From Deltaproteobacteria bacterium (GTDB lineage: Bacteria; Desulfobacterota; Syntrophia; Syntrophales; UBA2192): a DNA stretch of 15,673 nucleotides. A model generated the notes under the pieces. The model made no database searches. It was not told the origin of the DNA and worked only from the letters and a program-made list of their open reading frames with translations. Shown here in pieces: positions 7,950 to 14,038 of this stretch (positions are counted from its first letter, which is position 1; each line of letters begins with the position of its first letter). Made by a program: the position numbers and the translations under genes. The stretch spans positions 1 to 15,673 of the forward strand of contig JAPLJU010000044.1 in NCBI GenBank assembly GCA_026388445.1. The letters run 5' to 3'.

Positions 7950-8881
7950 ACGAGGCCCGCAATCGACTTCTCGAAGGCCTGAAAGACGGGCTCAGGAAAG
8001 GCCTCGACGGCTTCATCTGGATGATGAAAATCATCCTGCCCATCTCCTTCCTGACGGCGCTCCTGGACTGGAGCGGCCTTCTTTCGAAGATGGACTTTCT
8101 GCTCCAGCCGCTGATGAACTTGATCGGCCTTCCGGCCGCTGCAGCATTACCCCTCATTATCGGGATGCTGGCGAACATCTACGGGGGCATTGCAGCCATG
8201 GCCGTCCTCCCCTTCACGATCGAGCAGATGACCCTCATCGCCGTCTTTCTCCTCATCTGCCACAATCTCATCCAGGAGGGCGTCGTCCAGGCCAACTCCG
8301 GGATTCACCCCCTCAAGGCAACACTCTTTCGGCTCACGGCCGCCATCATTACCGTCTGGACGTGCTCGCTTTTCCTTGACACGAAAACACCGTTTGATGC
8401 TTCTCCCGGAGGCCTTCAGGCGGCTTCCCTCCCCTTTGCCGGGATGATGAAGAGCTGGCTCTTTTCGATGCTCGGCCTTTCCCTGAAGATCTTCCTGATC
8501 ATCATGTCCATCCTGACATTCCTCGAGATCATGAAAAAGATGGGCTGGATCCACCCCGTTGTCCGGGCCCTGTCGCCGCTTCTTCGGCTGATGGGCCTTA
8601 GCCGGCAGGTCGGGATGCTCTGGATGACGGCGGTGGTCTTCGGGCTTGCTTACGGAGGTGCGGTGATCGTGGAGGAGGCAAAGGCGGGACACCTGACGCG
8701 GGAGGAACTCCAGGAGCTGCACCTCTCCATCGGGATCAATCATTCCATGATCGAGGACCCGACGCTCTTTCTATCCTTCGGGCTGAGCCCCTTCTGGCTG
8801 TGGGTGCCGCGGTTCATCATGGCCATTTTAGCAACCCGGCTCCTCACCCTCTGGGTGGAGTTTCGAAAAAAGGGGGGTTAG
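7946..8881 (+). CDS. Duplicated Gate-domain (nucleoside-recognition) membrane protein
   Basis: This 311-residue polytopic membrane protein carries two Gate (PF07670-type) repeats, related to SpmA/SpmB and nucleoside-transporter gate regions. The halves align by eye. Residues 23-85 (FIWMMKIILPISFL through IYGGIAAM) match 178-241 (LSLKIFLIIMSILTFL through AYGGAVIV). Polar turns HNLIQEG (106-112) and NHSMIED (265-271) follow each half in equivalent positions. A soluble loop near 145-165 separates the halves. About eight hydrophobic segments are visible. Two-fold duplication of this kind suggests an inverted-repeat transporter or channel, but no substrate is established for this group. It overlaps the thioredoxin gene by 4 bp, so the two are probably coexpressed. 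Confidence 0.75.
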   Translation: MNEARNRLLEGLKDGLRKGLDGFIWMMKIILPISFLTALLDWSGLLSKMDFLLQPLMNLIGLPAAAALPLIIGMLANIYGGIAAMAVLPFTIEQMTLIAVFLLICHNLIQEGVVQANSGIHPLKATLFRLTAAIITVWTCSLFLDTKTPFDASPGGLQAASLPFAGMMKSWLFSMLGLSLKIFLIIMSILTFLEIMKKMGWIHPVVRALSPLLRLMGLSRQVGMLWMTAVVFGLAYGGAVIVEEAKAGHLTREELQELHLSIGINHSMIEDPTLFLSFGLSPFWLWVPRFIMAILATRLLTLWVEFRKKGG

Positions 8882-8900
8882 CCCCTTCCATCAGGTATGT

Positions 8901-9215
8901 TTATTCCCCCGGTTCACGGCCGAGAGCCTCCATCCAGGAGACGACCATCTTTCTTGCCTGCTCCAGCCCTTCCCGGTAGGCGTCCTCTAAATCGGCATCA
9001 CTAGTCCGGCAGGAGAGAAAAAAGGGGTTGTAGTAGATGGCTGTGAAATTCTGGGCCTCATCACTCTCCTTCCCGAAGAGCCTTTCGATCATGGCTTCCG
9101 TTTCCTGCCGCCACCGGAGGAATTCCGGCGAATAGGAGGATTTTTCTTTCAGCGCCTCAACATGTTTGTAACATTCAAAGAGCTCCCTGATCGCCCGCTC
9201 CCTTTTCCGTTCCAT
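8901..9215 (-). CDS. Small helical protein of unknown function
   Basis: This 104-residue soluble, charged, mostly alpha-helical protein has no signal peptide or membrane segment. It has a basic N-terminal helix (MERKRERAIRELFECYKH), then SPEFLRWRQETEAMIERLFG, an acidic linker, AIYYNPFF, and a final helix DAYREGLEQARKMVVSWMEAL. From memory, similar W-x3-E/helix/F-G-x-S blocks occur at the N-termini of TIR- or Abi-type proteins of unknown function, but I cannot confirm a relationship. There is no cysteine cluster (only C15 and C69). The ATG lacks a strong Shine-Dalgarno sequence. It ends 19 bp from the stop of the convergent Gate gene and lies downstream of the methyltransferase, across a heptad repeat array. 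Confidence 0.65.
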   Translation of the reverse strand: MERKRERAIRELFECYKHVEALKEKSSYSPEFLRWRQETEAMIERLFGKESDEAQNFTAIYYNPFFLSCRTSDADLEDAYREGLEQARKMVVSWMEALGREPGE

Positions 9216-9254
9216 ACCTGTCGCCCGATTCCTTTATGAATTTATATTAGCTGC

Positions 9255-9303
9255 TAACCACTCATCACTTATCACTTATCACTTATCAATCACCACTCAC
9301 AAT
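9255..9303. repeat. Degenerate heptanucleotide array, consensus TTATCAC (7 units)
   Basis: Seven contiguous 7-bp units fill 49 bp. The central units (9269-9275, 9276-9282) are identical TTATCAC, and the outer ones differ at one to three positions. There are no spacers, so it is not CRISPR. On the minus strand the unit reads GTGATAA; because 7 is not a multiple of 3, successive copies put stop codons into all three minus frames. The methyltransferase stop (9286-9288) lies inside the array. Confidence 0.8.
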
Positions 9304-10200
9304 AAGCCATCGGTATTCCCTCACATGATCGAGAAATTCGAGGACAATCGCCTGCTCGTCCTTCGCGCTCGCCTGTGCCGTGAAGATGAACCTGAGCCCC
9401 GGCGTTTCCTTAATCCCGAGGAATTCGATCAGGGAACCTGTCCGCGTCTTCCTCCCGAGAGCCTCCGCGACGCGCATAAGGTGGGAAAATCGGATGGTGT
9501 ACTCCGTGTGATCCTTCAGCCTGATCTCCCTCGGGAAACCGTCGGGTGTGAGCCCCCGCGCGAGGTAATCCATGCCGGGCGGGATGATCGGGTCGCTTGA
9601 GTGCTCGCTGATGAAAGCCGGGCTCCCCTTCCTGCAGATCTCCTCCAGGAGACGAAGAGCGCCGATATTGAAATGAATTTTATCCCCTTCGGGAATTTCA
9701 AGACCGTAATCACAGACGAATTTTGCGACCTCCCCGGGGAGCGCCCCGGCTGAAAGATCCGTCCAGGTATCGAGATCACCGATCACCTCATTAAGAATCA
9801 CGAGATCGACGCCCCGGAGGGAGGGTATCAGCTCCGAAATGTCGGCATGGACGAAGGTGACTTTCGAACCCCAGGGCTTCAGACATTCCCTCTGTCGCTT
9901 CAGGAGGCGGCCGGACAAATCGATCATGAGCACCTGGCCGATCAAAGGGGAATGGGTCTCGAGCAAACCCCGCATCAGGCTTCCGTAACCCCCGCCGACC
10001 TCGCAGATCCGGCATCCCGGCCTCAGGAGGCTCATCTCGGTGAGCTTCCTTCCCACCATCTCCCCGTAGGATGACGAAAGCTTCAGGGCCTTTGAATACA
10101 AAGAGTCGGCGGAGCACAGGGACTCGGAGATCGTGAACTCCGTCATGAGGTCGATTCGGCCGTGCCTGTGATAATTCCGTGTATCGTGAATGCGTCTCAT
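9286..10200 (-). CDS. Class I SAM-dependent methyltransferase, MidA/NDUFAF7-like
   Basis: At 304 residues from the chosen start, it shows a Rossmann-type SAM site: motif I ICEVGGGYGSL (65-75), a second strand VLMIDLSGRLLKRQRE with an acidic residue, an acidic HADISEL, and the catalytic-loop-like VDLVILNEVIGDLD. The NEV-D pattern and DLS-x-RLLKRQRE resemble the MidA/NDUFAF7 group, which methylates protein arginine in complex I assembly. The match is partial and the target here is unknown. The C-terminal third has no motif I recognise. I start at the ATG at 10198-10200, because AAGGA lies about 11 bases upstream. The open frame extends to a TTG at 10245, but the extra 15 residues come from AT-rich repeat sequence. 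Heptad arrays flank the gene on both sides. Confidence 0.7.
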   Translation of the reverse strand: MRRIHDTRNYHRHGRIDLMTEFTISESLCSADSLYSKALKLSSSYGEMVGRKLTEMSLLRPGCRICEVGGGYGSLMRGLLETHSPLIGQVLMIDLSGRLLKRQRECLKPWGSKVTFVHADISELIPSLRGVDLVILNEVIGDLDTWTDLSAGALPGEVAKFVCDYGLEIPEGDKIHFNIGALRLLEEICRKGSPAFISEHSSDPIIPPGMDYLARGLTPDGFPREIRLKDHTEYTIRFSHLMRVAEALGRKTRTGSLIEFLGIKETPGLRFIFTAQASAKDEQAIVLEFLDHVREYRWLIVSGD

Positions 10201-10237
10201 AACGGATATATTCCTTGTTGATTCATGAATTTCGCAT

Positions 10238-10272
10238 TCATTCAAAACTCAAAATTCAAAATTCATCATTCA
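10238..10272. repeat. Degenerate heptanucleotide array, consensus AAATTCA (5 units)
   Basis: Five contiguous 7-bp units all end in TCA. The two middle-right units (10252-10258, 10259-10265) are identical AAATTCA, and the first and last are both TCATTCA. On the minus strand each unit begins TGA, giving stops in all three minus frames just upstream of the methyltransferase. It abuts the inverted repeat at 10271-10297. Confidence 0.7.
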
Positions 10273-10297
10273 CCCTTTTTCCTTTTATAAAAGGGTG
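10271..10297. repeat. 9-bp perfect inverted repeat between divergent genes (possible operator)
   Basis: CACCCTTTT (10271-10279) pairs exactly with AAAAGGGTG (10289-10297) across a 9-base spacer. It lies between the leftward methyltransferase and the rightward YkgJ gene, beside a candidate -10 (TATAGT, 10306-10311). No U-tract follows on either strand to make it a clear terminator, so an operator or promoter-associated palindrome is the better guess. Confidence 0.4.
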
Positions 10298-10311
10298 CCC
10301 TCGGGTATAGT
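10283..10311 (+). promoter_or_regulatory. Weak candidate promoter for the YkgJ-family gene
   Basis: TATAGT (10306-10311) matches the -10 consensus at 5 of 6. Seventeen bases upstream is TTTTAT, a poor -35 (3 of 6) that lies inside the inverted repeat. Transcription would start near 10318, leaving a leader of about 47 bases. Confidence 0.25.
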
Positions 10312-10364
10312 GCATTATCAACTCTGATATCCGCCCGTCAAGGCGCGATATCACGTAAATTCCG

Positions 10365-10676
10365 ATGGAATGCAACCGCTGCGGGATCTGCTGTCTTGCC
10401 AACATGATCGCCCAAGCCTGCGAAGAGGACCTCGAGCGCTGGAGGCGGGAAGGTCGTGACGATATCCTGGAGAAGTACCGCTGGACGGCCTGGGCGGGGG
10501 ACCGCCTCGTCGCCCTCGAGGACGGGCACCACCTGCACGCCTGTCCCTACCTGGTATGGGAAGAAGACCGGGCCGCATGTGCCATCTATGAAACAAGGCC
10601 AAAGGTTTGTAGAGACTTCGTGCCCGGCTCCGCAGAAATCTGTCCCCTTTTCAGGAAAAAGACTCTCCAGATCTGA
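10365..10676 (+). CDS. YkgJ-family cysteine cluster protein
   Basis: This 103-residue protein has the YkgJ (CxxCxxxCC family) pattern: an N-terminal MECNRCGICC with C3, C6, C9 and C10, and later single cysteines at C60 (HACPYL), C72 (ACAIYETRP), C82 (KVCRDF) and C93 (EICPLF). The family is thought to bind zinc or an iron-sulfur cluster, and the usual eight cysteines are all here. The length is at the short end and appears complete. The biochemical role is not established. No Shine-Dalgarno sequence is visible before the ATG at 10365, but an earlier start is unlikely because the family motif begins at residue 3. It lies upstream of livK with a 117-bp gap holding a separate promoter candidate, so it is probably not part of the liv operon. 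Confidence 0.85.
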   Translation: MECNRCGICCLANMIAQACEEDLERWRREGRDDILEKYRWTAWAGDRLVALEDGHHLHACPYLVWEEDRAACAIYETRPKVCRDFVPGSAEICPLFRKKTLQI

Positions 10677-10693
10677 ACCAGGAAAGCTTTGCG

Positions 10694-10720
10694 TTGACAG
10701 AGGCCGGTTTCTCTGATAAT
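10694..10720 (+). promoter_or_regulatory. Candidate promoter of the liv operon
   Basis: A perfect -35 TTGACA (10694-10699) is followed by GATAAT (10715-10720), 5 of 6 to consensus, but with a short 15-base spacer. TAATTT two bases on would give 17 bases with a poorer match. It lies about 75 bases upstream of the livK ATG in an AT-rich leader. Confidence 0.45.
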
Positions 10721-10793
10721 TTTCGCCCGTCTTTAAGAAGGCCTATCAGGTCATAACTATATCTAATATCAATAACTTAAAAGGAGGGTTCTT

Positions 10794-11912
10794 ATGAAGA
10801 AATTCTTGTTTCTGGCGATGGCGCTCTGCTTTCTTTGGTCCACCGCAGAGGCCGCAGACACCATCAAGATCGGTCTCATGGCCCCGCTGACGGGTTCCTA
10901 TGCCAGCGAGGGGAAGGAAATGAAGCAGGTGGTCGAGCTTCTGGCCGCGGACCTGAACGCCAAGGGCGGCCTCCTCGGGAAAAAGGTGGAGTTGATCACC
11001 GATGATGACGGCAGCGACGCCAAGACGGCCGCGCTGGCGGCCCAGCGCCTCACCACCAAGGGGGTTATGGCCGTCATCGGGACCTACGGTTCATCGGTGA
11101 CGGAGGCCTCTCAGGGCATTCTTAACGAAGCCAAGATTATCCAGATCGCCAACGGCTCGACGGCCATACGGCTCTCGGAGAAGGGCTTGAAATATTTCTA
11201 CCGCAGCTGCCCGAGGGACGACGAGCAGGGGAAGGTGGCCGTCGCCGCCATCGAGAAGATGAAGGTGAAGAAGGTGGCGATCCTCCACGACAACAGCACC
11301 TATGCCAAGGGTCTGGCGGATGAGGTGAAACCCCAGCTCGAGAAGAAAGGGATGAAAATCGTCTTCTTCGACGCCCTCACGAAAGGTGAGCGCGATTACT
11401 CCGCCAGCCTGACCAAGATGAAGGGCGCCGGCCCGGACCTCGTTTTCTTCACCGGCTACTACGAGGAGGCCGGCCTCCTGCTGAAACAGAAAAAAGAGAT
11501 GAAATGGACGGTCCCGTTCCTCGGCGGCGATGCCACGTACAACGTGGACCTTCTCAAAATCGCGGGTAAGGATGCCGTTGCGGGCTTTGCCTTCGTCATG
11601 CCTTCGCTCCCGCAGTACCTGCCCTCGAAGCAGGCAAAGGATTTTTTGGCCGCCTTTAAAAAGAAATACGGCACCGAACCGACTTCTCCCTACTCTGTTC
11701 TGGCCGGTGACGGCTTCAGGGTGATCACGGCGGCCATCGCCAAGACGAAGACGACGGACCCCGACAAACTAGCGGACTACCTCCACACCAAGTTCAAGGA
11801 TAAAGACGGTCTGACCGGCACCATCTCCTTCAACGCCAAGGGTGACCGTGTGGGCGACGTCTACCGCTATTACAAGTTTGATTCCATGGGCAATATCGTT
11901 CTTCAGAAGTAA
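10794..11912 (+). CDS. livK: Branched-chain amino acid ABC transporter, periplasmic substrate-binding protein
   Basis: This 372-residue LivJ/LivK-type type I periplasmic binding protein delivers ligand to the LivHM permease. Residues 1-21 are a signal peptide (positively charged MKK, hydrophobic core, AEA cleavage box), and the mature protein starts near residue 22. The mature start DTIKIGLMAPLTGSYAS is typical of the family. GTYGSSVTEA (about residues 101-110) is the loop that contacts the ligand's carboxylate and amino groups, and LHDNSTYAKGL and FFTGYYEEAG line the cleft in homologues. The acidic residue in YYEEAG supports an alpha-amino acid ligand, though leucine, isoleucine or valine specificity cannot be proven. 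AAGGAGG (10781-10787) precedes the ATG by six bases, the best ribosome-binding site in the liv operon. A strong hairpin follows the stop. Confidence 0.92.
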   Translation: MKKFLFLAMALCFLWSTAEAADTIKIGLMAPLTGSYASEGKEMKQVVELLAADLNAKGGLLGKKVELITDDDGSDAKTAALAAQRLTTKGVMAVIGTYGSSVTEASQGILNEAKIIQIANGSTAIRLSEKGLKYFYRSCPRDDEQGKVAVAAIEKMKVKKVAILHDNSTYAKGLADEVKPQLEKKGMKIVFFDALTKGERDYSASLTKMKGAGPDLVFFTGYYEEAGLLLKQKKEMKWTVPFLGGDATYNVDLLKIAGKDAVAGFAFVMPSLPQYLPSKQAKDFLAAFKKKYGTEPTSPYSVLAGDGFRVITAAIAKTKTTDPDKLADYLHTKFKDKDGLTGTISFNAKGDRVGDVYRYYKFDSMGNIVLQK

Positions 11913-11921
11913 ACACTTTTC

Positions 11922-11960
11922 AGGGTCGGTTCGCGGGCATCGTCCGCGAACCGACCCTTT
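11922..11960 (+). terminator. Strong hairpin after livK (partial terminator or 3' stabiliser)
   Basis: A perfect 14-bp stem (11923-11936 with 11944-11957), extendable to 15 with A11922-T11958, encloses a 7-base loop. It is GC-rich and followed by only three T residues, so it may be a leaky terminator or a barrier to 3' exonucleases. It sits 10 bases after the livK stop, where such structures raise binding-protein mRNA relative to permease mRNA in other transport operons. Confidence 0.75.
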
Positions 11961-12004
11961 GTCCCAATCCCCCTGCGTTTGAAGTGATCGGCTCAAGGCT
12001 GAAT

Positions 12005-12035
12005 GAGGAAGGGATTTTTCCCCTACTCTTTTTTT
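12005..12035 (+). terminator. Second, weaker hairpin with U-tract in the livK-livH gap
   Basis: GAGGAAGGG (12005-12013) pairs at 7 of 9 positions with the C-rich arm 12020-12028, over a 6-base loop, followed directly by seven T residues (12029-12035). The shape is that of an intrinsic terminator, but the two mismatches make it weak. It lies 38 bases before livH. Confidence 0.4.
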
Positions 12036-12073
12036 ATCGTCTGCCCGACGCCTGATGTCCGGAGCCTGTTCTC

Positions 12074-12979
12074 ATGGAAGATTTCTTTCAACAGCTTACC
12101 AATGGCCTGACGATCGGCTCCATTTATGCTCTCGTCGCCCTGGGCTACACCATGGTCTACGGGGTGCTCAAGCTCATCAACTTCGCCCACGGCGACCTCT
12201 TCACCATCGGGGCCTATCTCGGGTTGACCCTTCTGACCTCCATGGGCCTCTCGGACCGCCTCGGCCCCTTCCTGGGGATCATTGTTCTCGTCCTCATGGT
12301 CATGGGGCTTTTGGCCATACTCGGGGCCTTGTTGGACCGCGCGGCCTACCGCCCCTTAAGGGAATCGCCCAGGCTCTCCGCCGTCGTCTCGGCCCTCGGG
12401 GCGTCCATCTTCCTGCAGAACACGGTTATGCTCATCTACGGCGCCCGGTCCCAGGCGTACCCCGCGGACATTATTCCCATGACGGCCCTGGATATCTTCG
12501 GGCTCTATATCCCCGTTGCCCGAATCCTCGTCCTTGTCGTTTCTTTCATCCTCATGGCGGCCCTTTATCTCTACATCCAGAAAACGAGGGTCGGCACCGC
12601 CATCCGGGCCGCGGCCATCGATCAGGGCGCCGCGAGGCTCATGGGAATCGACGTGAACCGCGTGATCCTTTACGTGTTTCTCATCGGACCGGCCCTGGGC
12701 GGCGTGGCGGGTGTGATGGTCGGGCTTCTCTACGGGCAGATCCAGTTCACCATGGGATGGGCCTTCGGACTCAAGGCCTTCACCGCAGCCATCCTCGGCG
12801 GAATCGGCAACATCCCGGGCGCCATGGTGGGGGGGATTCTTCTCGGGATCATCGAAGCATTGGGCGCCCAGTATATTTCCATCGCCTGGAAGGACGCCAT
12901 CGCCTTCGGAGTCCTCATCCTGATTCTCATCGTCCGGCCCACGGGGCTGCTGGGCGAAAGGGTAGCGGACAAAATATAG
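12074..12979 (+). CDS. livH: Branched-chain amino acid ABC transporter, permease LivH
   Basis: This 301-residue inner-membrane permease of the LivH family has about eight hydrophobic segments. It starts MEDFFQQLTNGLTIGSIYAL, followed by LGYTMVYGVLKLINFAHGD, the diagnostic N-terminal block. A cytoplasmic loop TRVGTAIRAAAIDQGAARLMG (about residues 175-195) is the EAA-type coupling helix that docks the ATPases. FGLKAFTAAILGGIGNIPGAM (about 230-250) is the second conserved block, and the protein ends IVRPTGLLGERV. GGAG at 12061-12064, nine bases before the ATG, supports this start. It is separated from livK by 161 bp with two hairpins and from livM by about 100 bp of heptad repeats. Its stop codon is part of the first heptad. 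Confidence 0.93.
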   Translation: MEDFFQQLTNGLTIGSIYALVALGYTMVYGVLKLINFAHGDLFTIGAYLGLTLLTSMGLSDRLGPFLGIIVLVLMVMGLLAILGALLDRAAYRPLRESPRLSAVVSALGASIFLQNTVMLIYGARSQAYPADIIPMTALDIFGLYIPVARILVLVVSFILMAALYLYIQKTRVGTAIRAAAIDQGAARLMGIDVNRVILYVFLIGPALGGVAGVMVGLLYGQIQFTMGWAFGLKAFTAAILGGIGNIPGAMVGGILLGIIEALGAQYISIAWKDAIAFGVLILILIVRPTGLLGERVADKI

Positions 12980-13068
12980 GCAAAAGGCACAGGGCATACG
13001 GCTAAAGGCAAAAACAAAACCTCTCTCTTTTTCGCCTTTGGCCCTTAGCCTTTCGCCTCTAGCCGTGA
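12975..13068. repeat. Inverted pair of five-unit heptanucleotide arrays between livH and livM
   Basis: Five contiguous 7-bp units ending in GGC (12975-13009, consensus WAAAGGC) are followed by 24 A/C/T-rich bases. Then come five contiguous units beginning GCC (13034-13068, consensus GCCTTTA), the reverse complement of the first set. The arms can fold into one long imperfect hairpin of about 33-35 positions per arm, with the GGC/GCC triplets pairing in register and most mismatches in the variable four bases. The first unit contains the livH stop codon, and the last ends 13 bases before the livM ATG. Confidence 0.85.
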
Positions 13069-13081
13069 ATTGACGAAGTCA

Positions 13082-14038
13082 ATGAACAAGAAACTCTACA
13101 TATATGGCGCCATTTCTGTCCTCCTGGCGGTGGCCCCCTTCTTCCTGAACGCCTACTGGGTCGACGTTCTCAACATGATCGGGATCTACGCCATCCTCGC
13201 CCTCAGCCTGAACCTGATCGTCGGCCACGCGGGCCTCTTCAACCTGGGGCATGCCGCCTTCTACGCCGTGGGCGCATACACCGCGGCGATCCTCAACACG
13301 AAGTTCGGCATTCCCATCCTGTGGCTGCTCCCCGCGAGCGCGCTCGCGGCCGGTCTATTCGCCCTCATCATCGCGCGCCCGATCATCCACCTCCGCGGCG
13401 ACTACCTGTGCATCGCCACGATTGGCGCCGGGGAGATCGTGCGAATCGCTCTTATCAATGACATCTTCGGGATCACCGGCGGCCCCAACGGGATCTTCGG
13501 GATCGCCCGTCCCGTCGTTTTCGACTTTGTCATCCGCCGTCCCCATGAATTCTACTACTTCATTTGGCTCTTCGTGGCGGTCACCATATTCTTTTTCCGG
13601 CGCCTGGAGAATTCCCGCTTTGGTCGCGCCCTCAATTATCTCCGGGAAGACGAGGTCGCCGCGGAAGGAAGTGGTATCAACACGACCCACTACAAGCTGG
13701 GCTGTTTCGTCCTCGGGGCGGCATGGGCGGGCATGGCCGGGGACATCTTCGCCGCCAAGATGACGATCATCGCCCCCGAGTCGTTCAACTTCTGGGAGTC
13801 CGTCGTCATGTTCGCCATCGTGATCCTCGGCGGCTCCGGGAGCATCCCGGGGGTCCTCCTGGGGTCGTTCCTCTTCGTGGGCCTCCCGGAGATGTTCCGC
13901 GATTTCGCGGACGCCCGCATGATGATCTTCGGGCTTGCCATGATCATCATGATGATCTTTCGCACCCAGGGAATCCTCCCTCCGACGCCTAGGACATACC
14001 CGGTGGAAATCACGGAGAAAGCCAGGGTTCACGGATGA
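13082..14038 (+). CDS. livM: Branched-chain amino acid ABC transporter, permease LivM
   Basis: At 318 residues from the ATG at 13082, this permease carries the LivM block NLIVGHAGLFNLGHA (about residues 45-60), then VGAYTAAIL, IIHLRGDYLCIATIGAGEIVR (the long loop typical of LivM), the coupling segment RFGRALNYLREDEVAAEGSGI (about 180-200), and the C-terminal VILGGSGSIPGVLLGSFLF. About eight to ten hydrophobic segments are visible. A TTG at 13070 in the same frame adds four residues, but homologues begin with a short basic N-terminus such as MNKK. No strong Shine-Dalgarno sequence is seen for either start, perhaps because the adjacent repeat array replaced the original leader. The stop overlaps the livG start (ATGA, 14035-14038). 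LivM and LivH together form the membrane channel. Confidence 0.92.
   Translation: MNKKLYIYGAISVLLAVAPFFLNAYWVDVLNMIGIYAILALSLNLIVGHAGLFNLGHAAFYAVGAYTAAILNTKFGIPILWLLPASALAAGLFALIIARPIIHLRGDYLCIATIGAGEIVRIALINDIFGITGGPNGIFGIARPVVFDFVIRRPHEFYYFIWLFVAVTIFFFRRLENSRFGRALNYLREDEVAAEGSGINTTHYKLGCFVLGAAWAGMAGDIFAAKMTIIAPESFNFWESVVMFAIVILGGSGSIPGVLLGSFLFVGLPEMFRDFADARMMIFGLAMIIMMIFRTQGILPPTPRTYPVEITEKARVHG

Noticed and set aside
9255..9303. CRISPR array
   Set aside because: The units are 7 bp and contiguous, with no spacers, no 25-40 bp repeats and no cas genes nearby. The same applies to the arrays at 10238 and 12975.
9325..9600. 91-codon forward frame opposite the methyltransferase
   Set aside because: It is antisense to a gene with clear SAM-binding motifs and has no ribosome-binding site or domain.
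10201..10245. 15-residue extension of the methyltransferase from a TTG
   Set aside because: The extra residues are encoded by AT-rich sequence running into the heptad array, and the ATG at 10200 has its own ribosome-binding site.
12003..12110. Small forward frame in the livK-livH gap running into livH
   Set aside because: It overlaps the start of livH out of frame, has no good Shine-Dalgarno sequence, and is partly made of the T-run of a hairpin.
12055..13005. 316-codon forward frame overlapping livH
   Set aside because: It is a +1-shifted shadow of livH: the product is full of Arg, His, Pro and Gly with no domain, while the livH frame gives a textbook permease.
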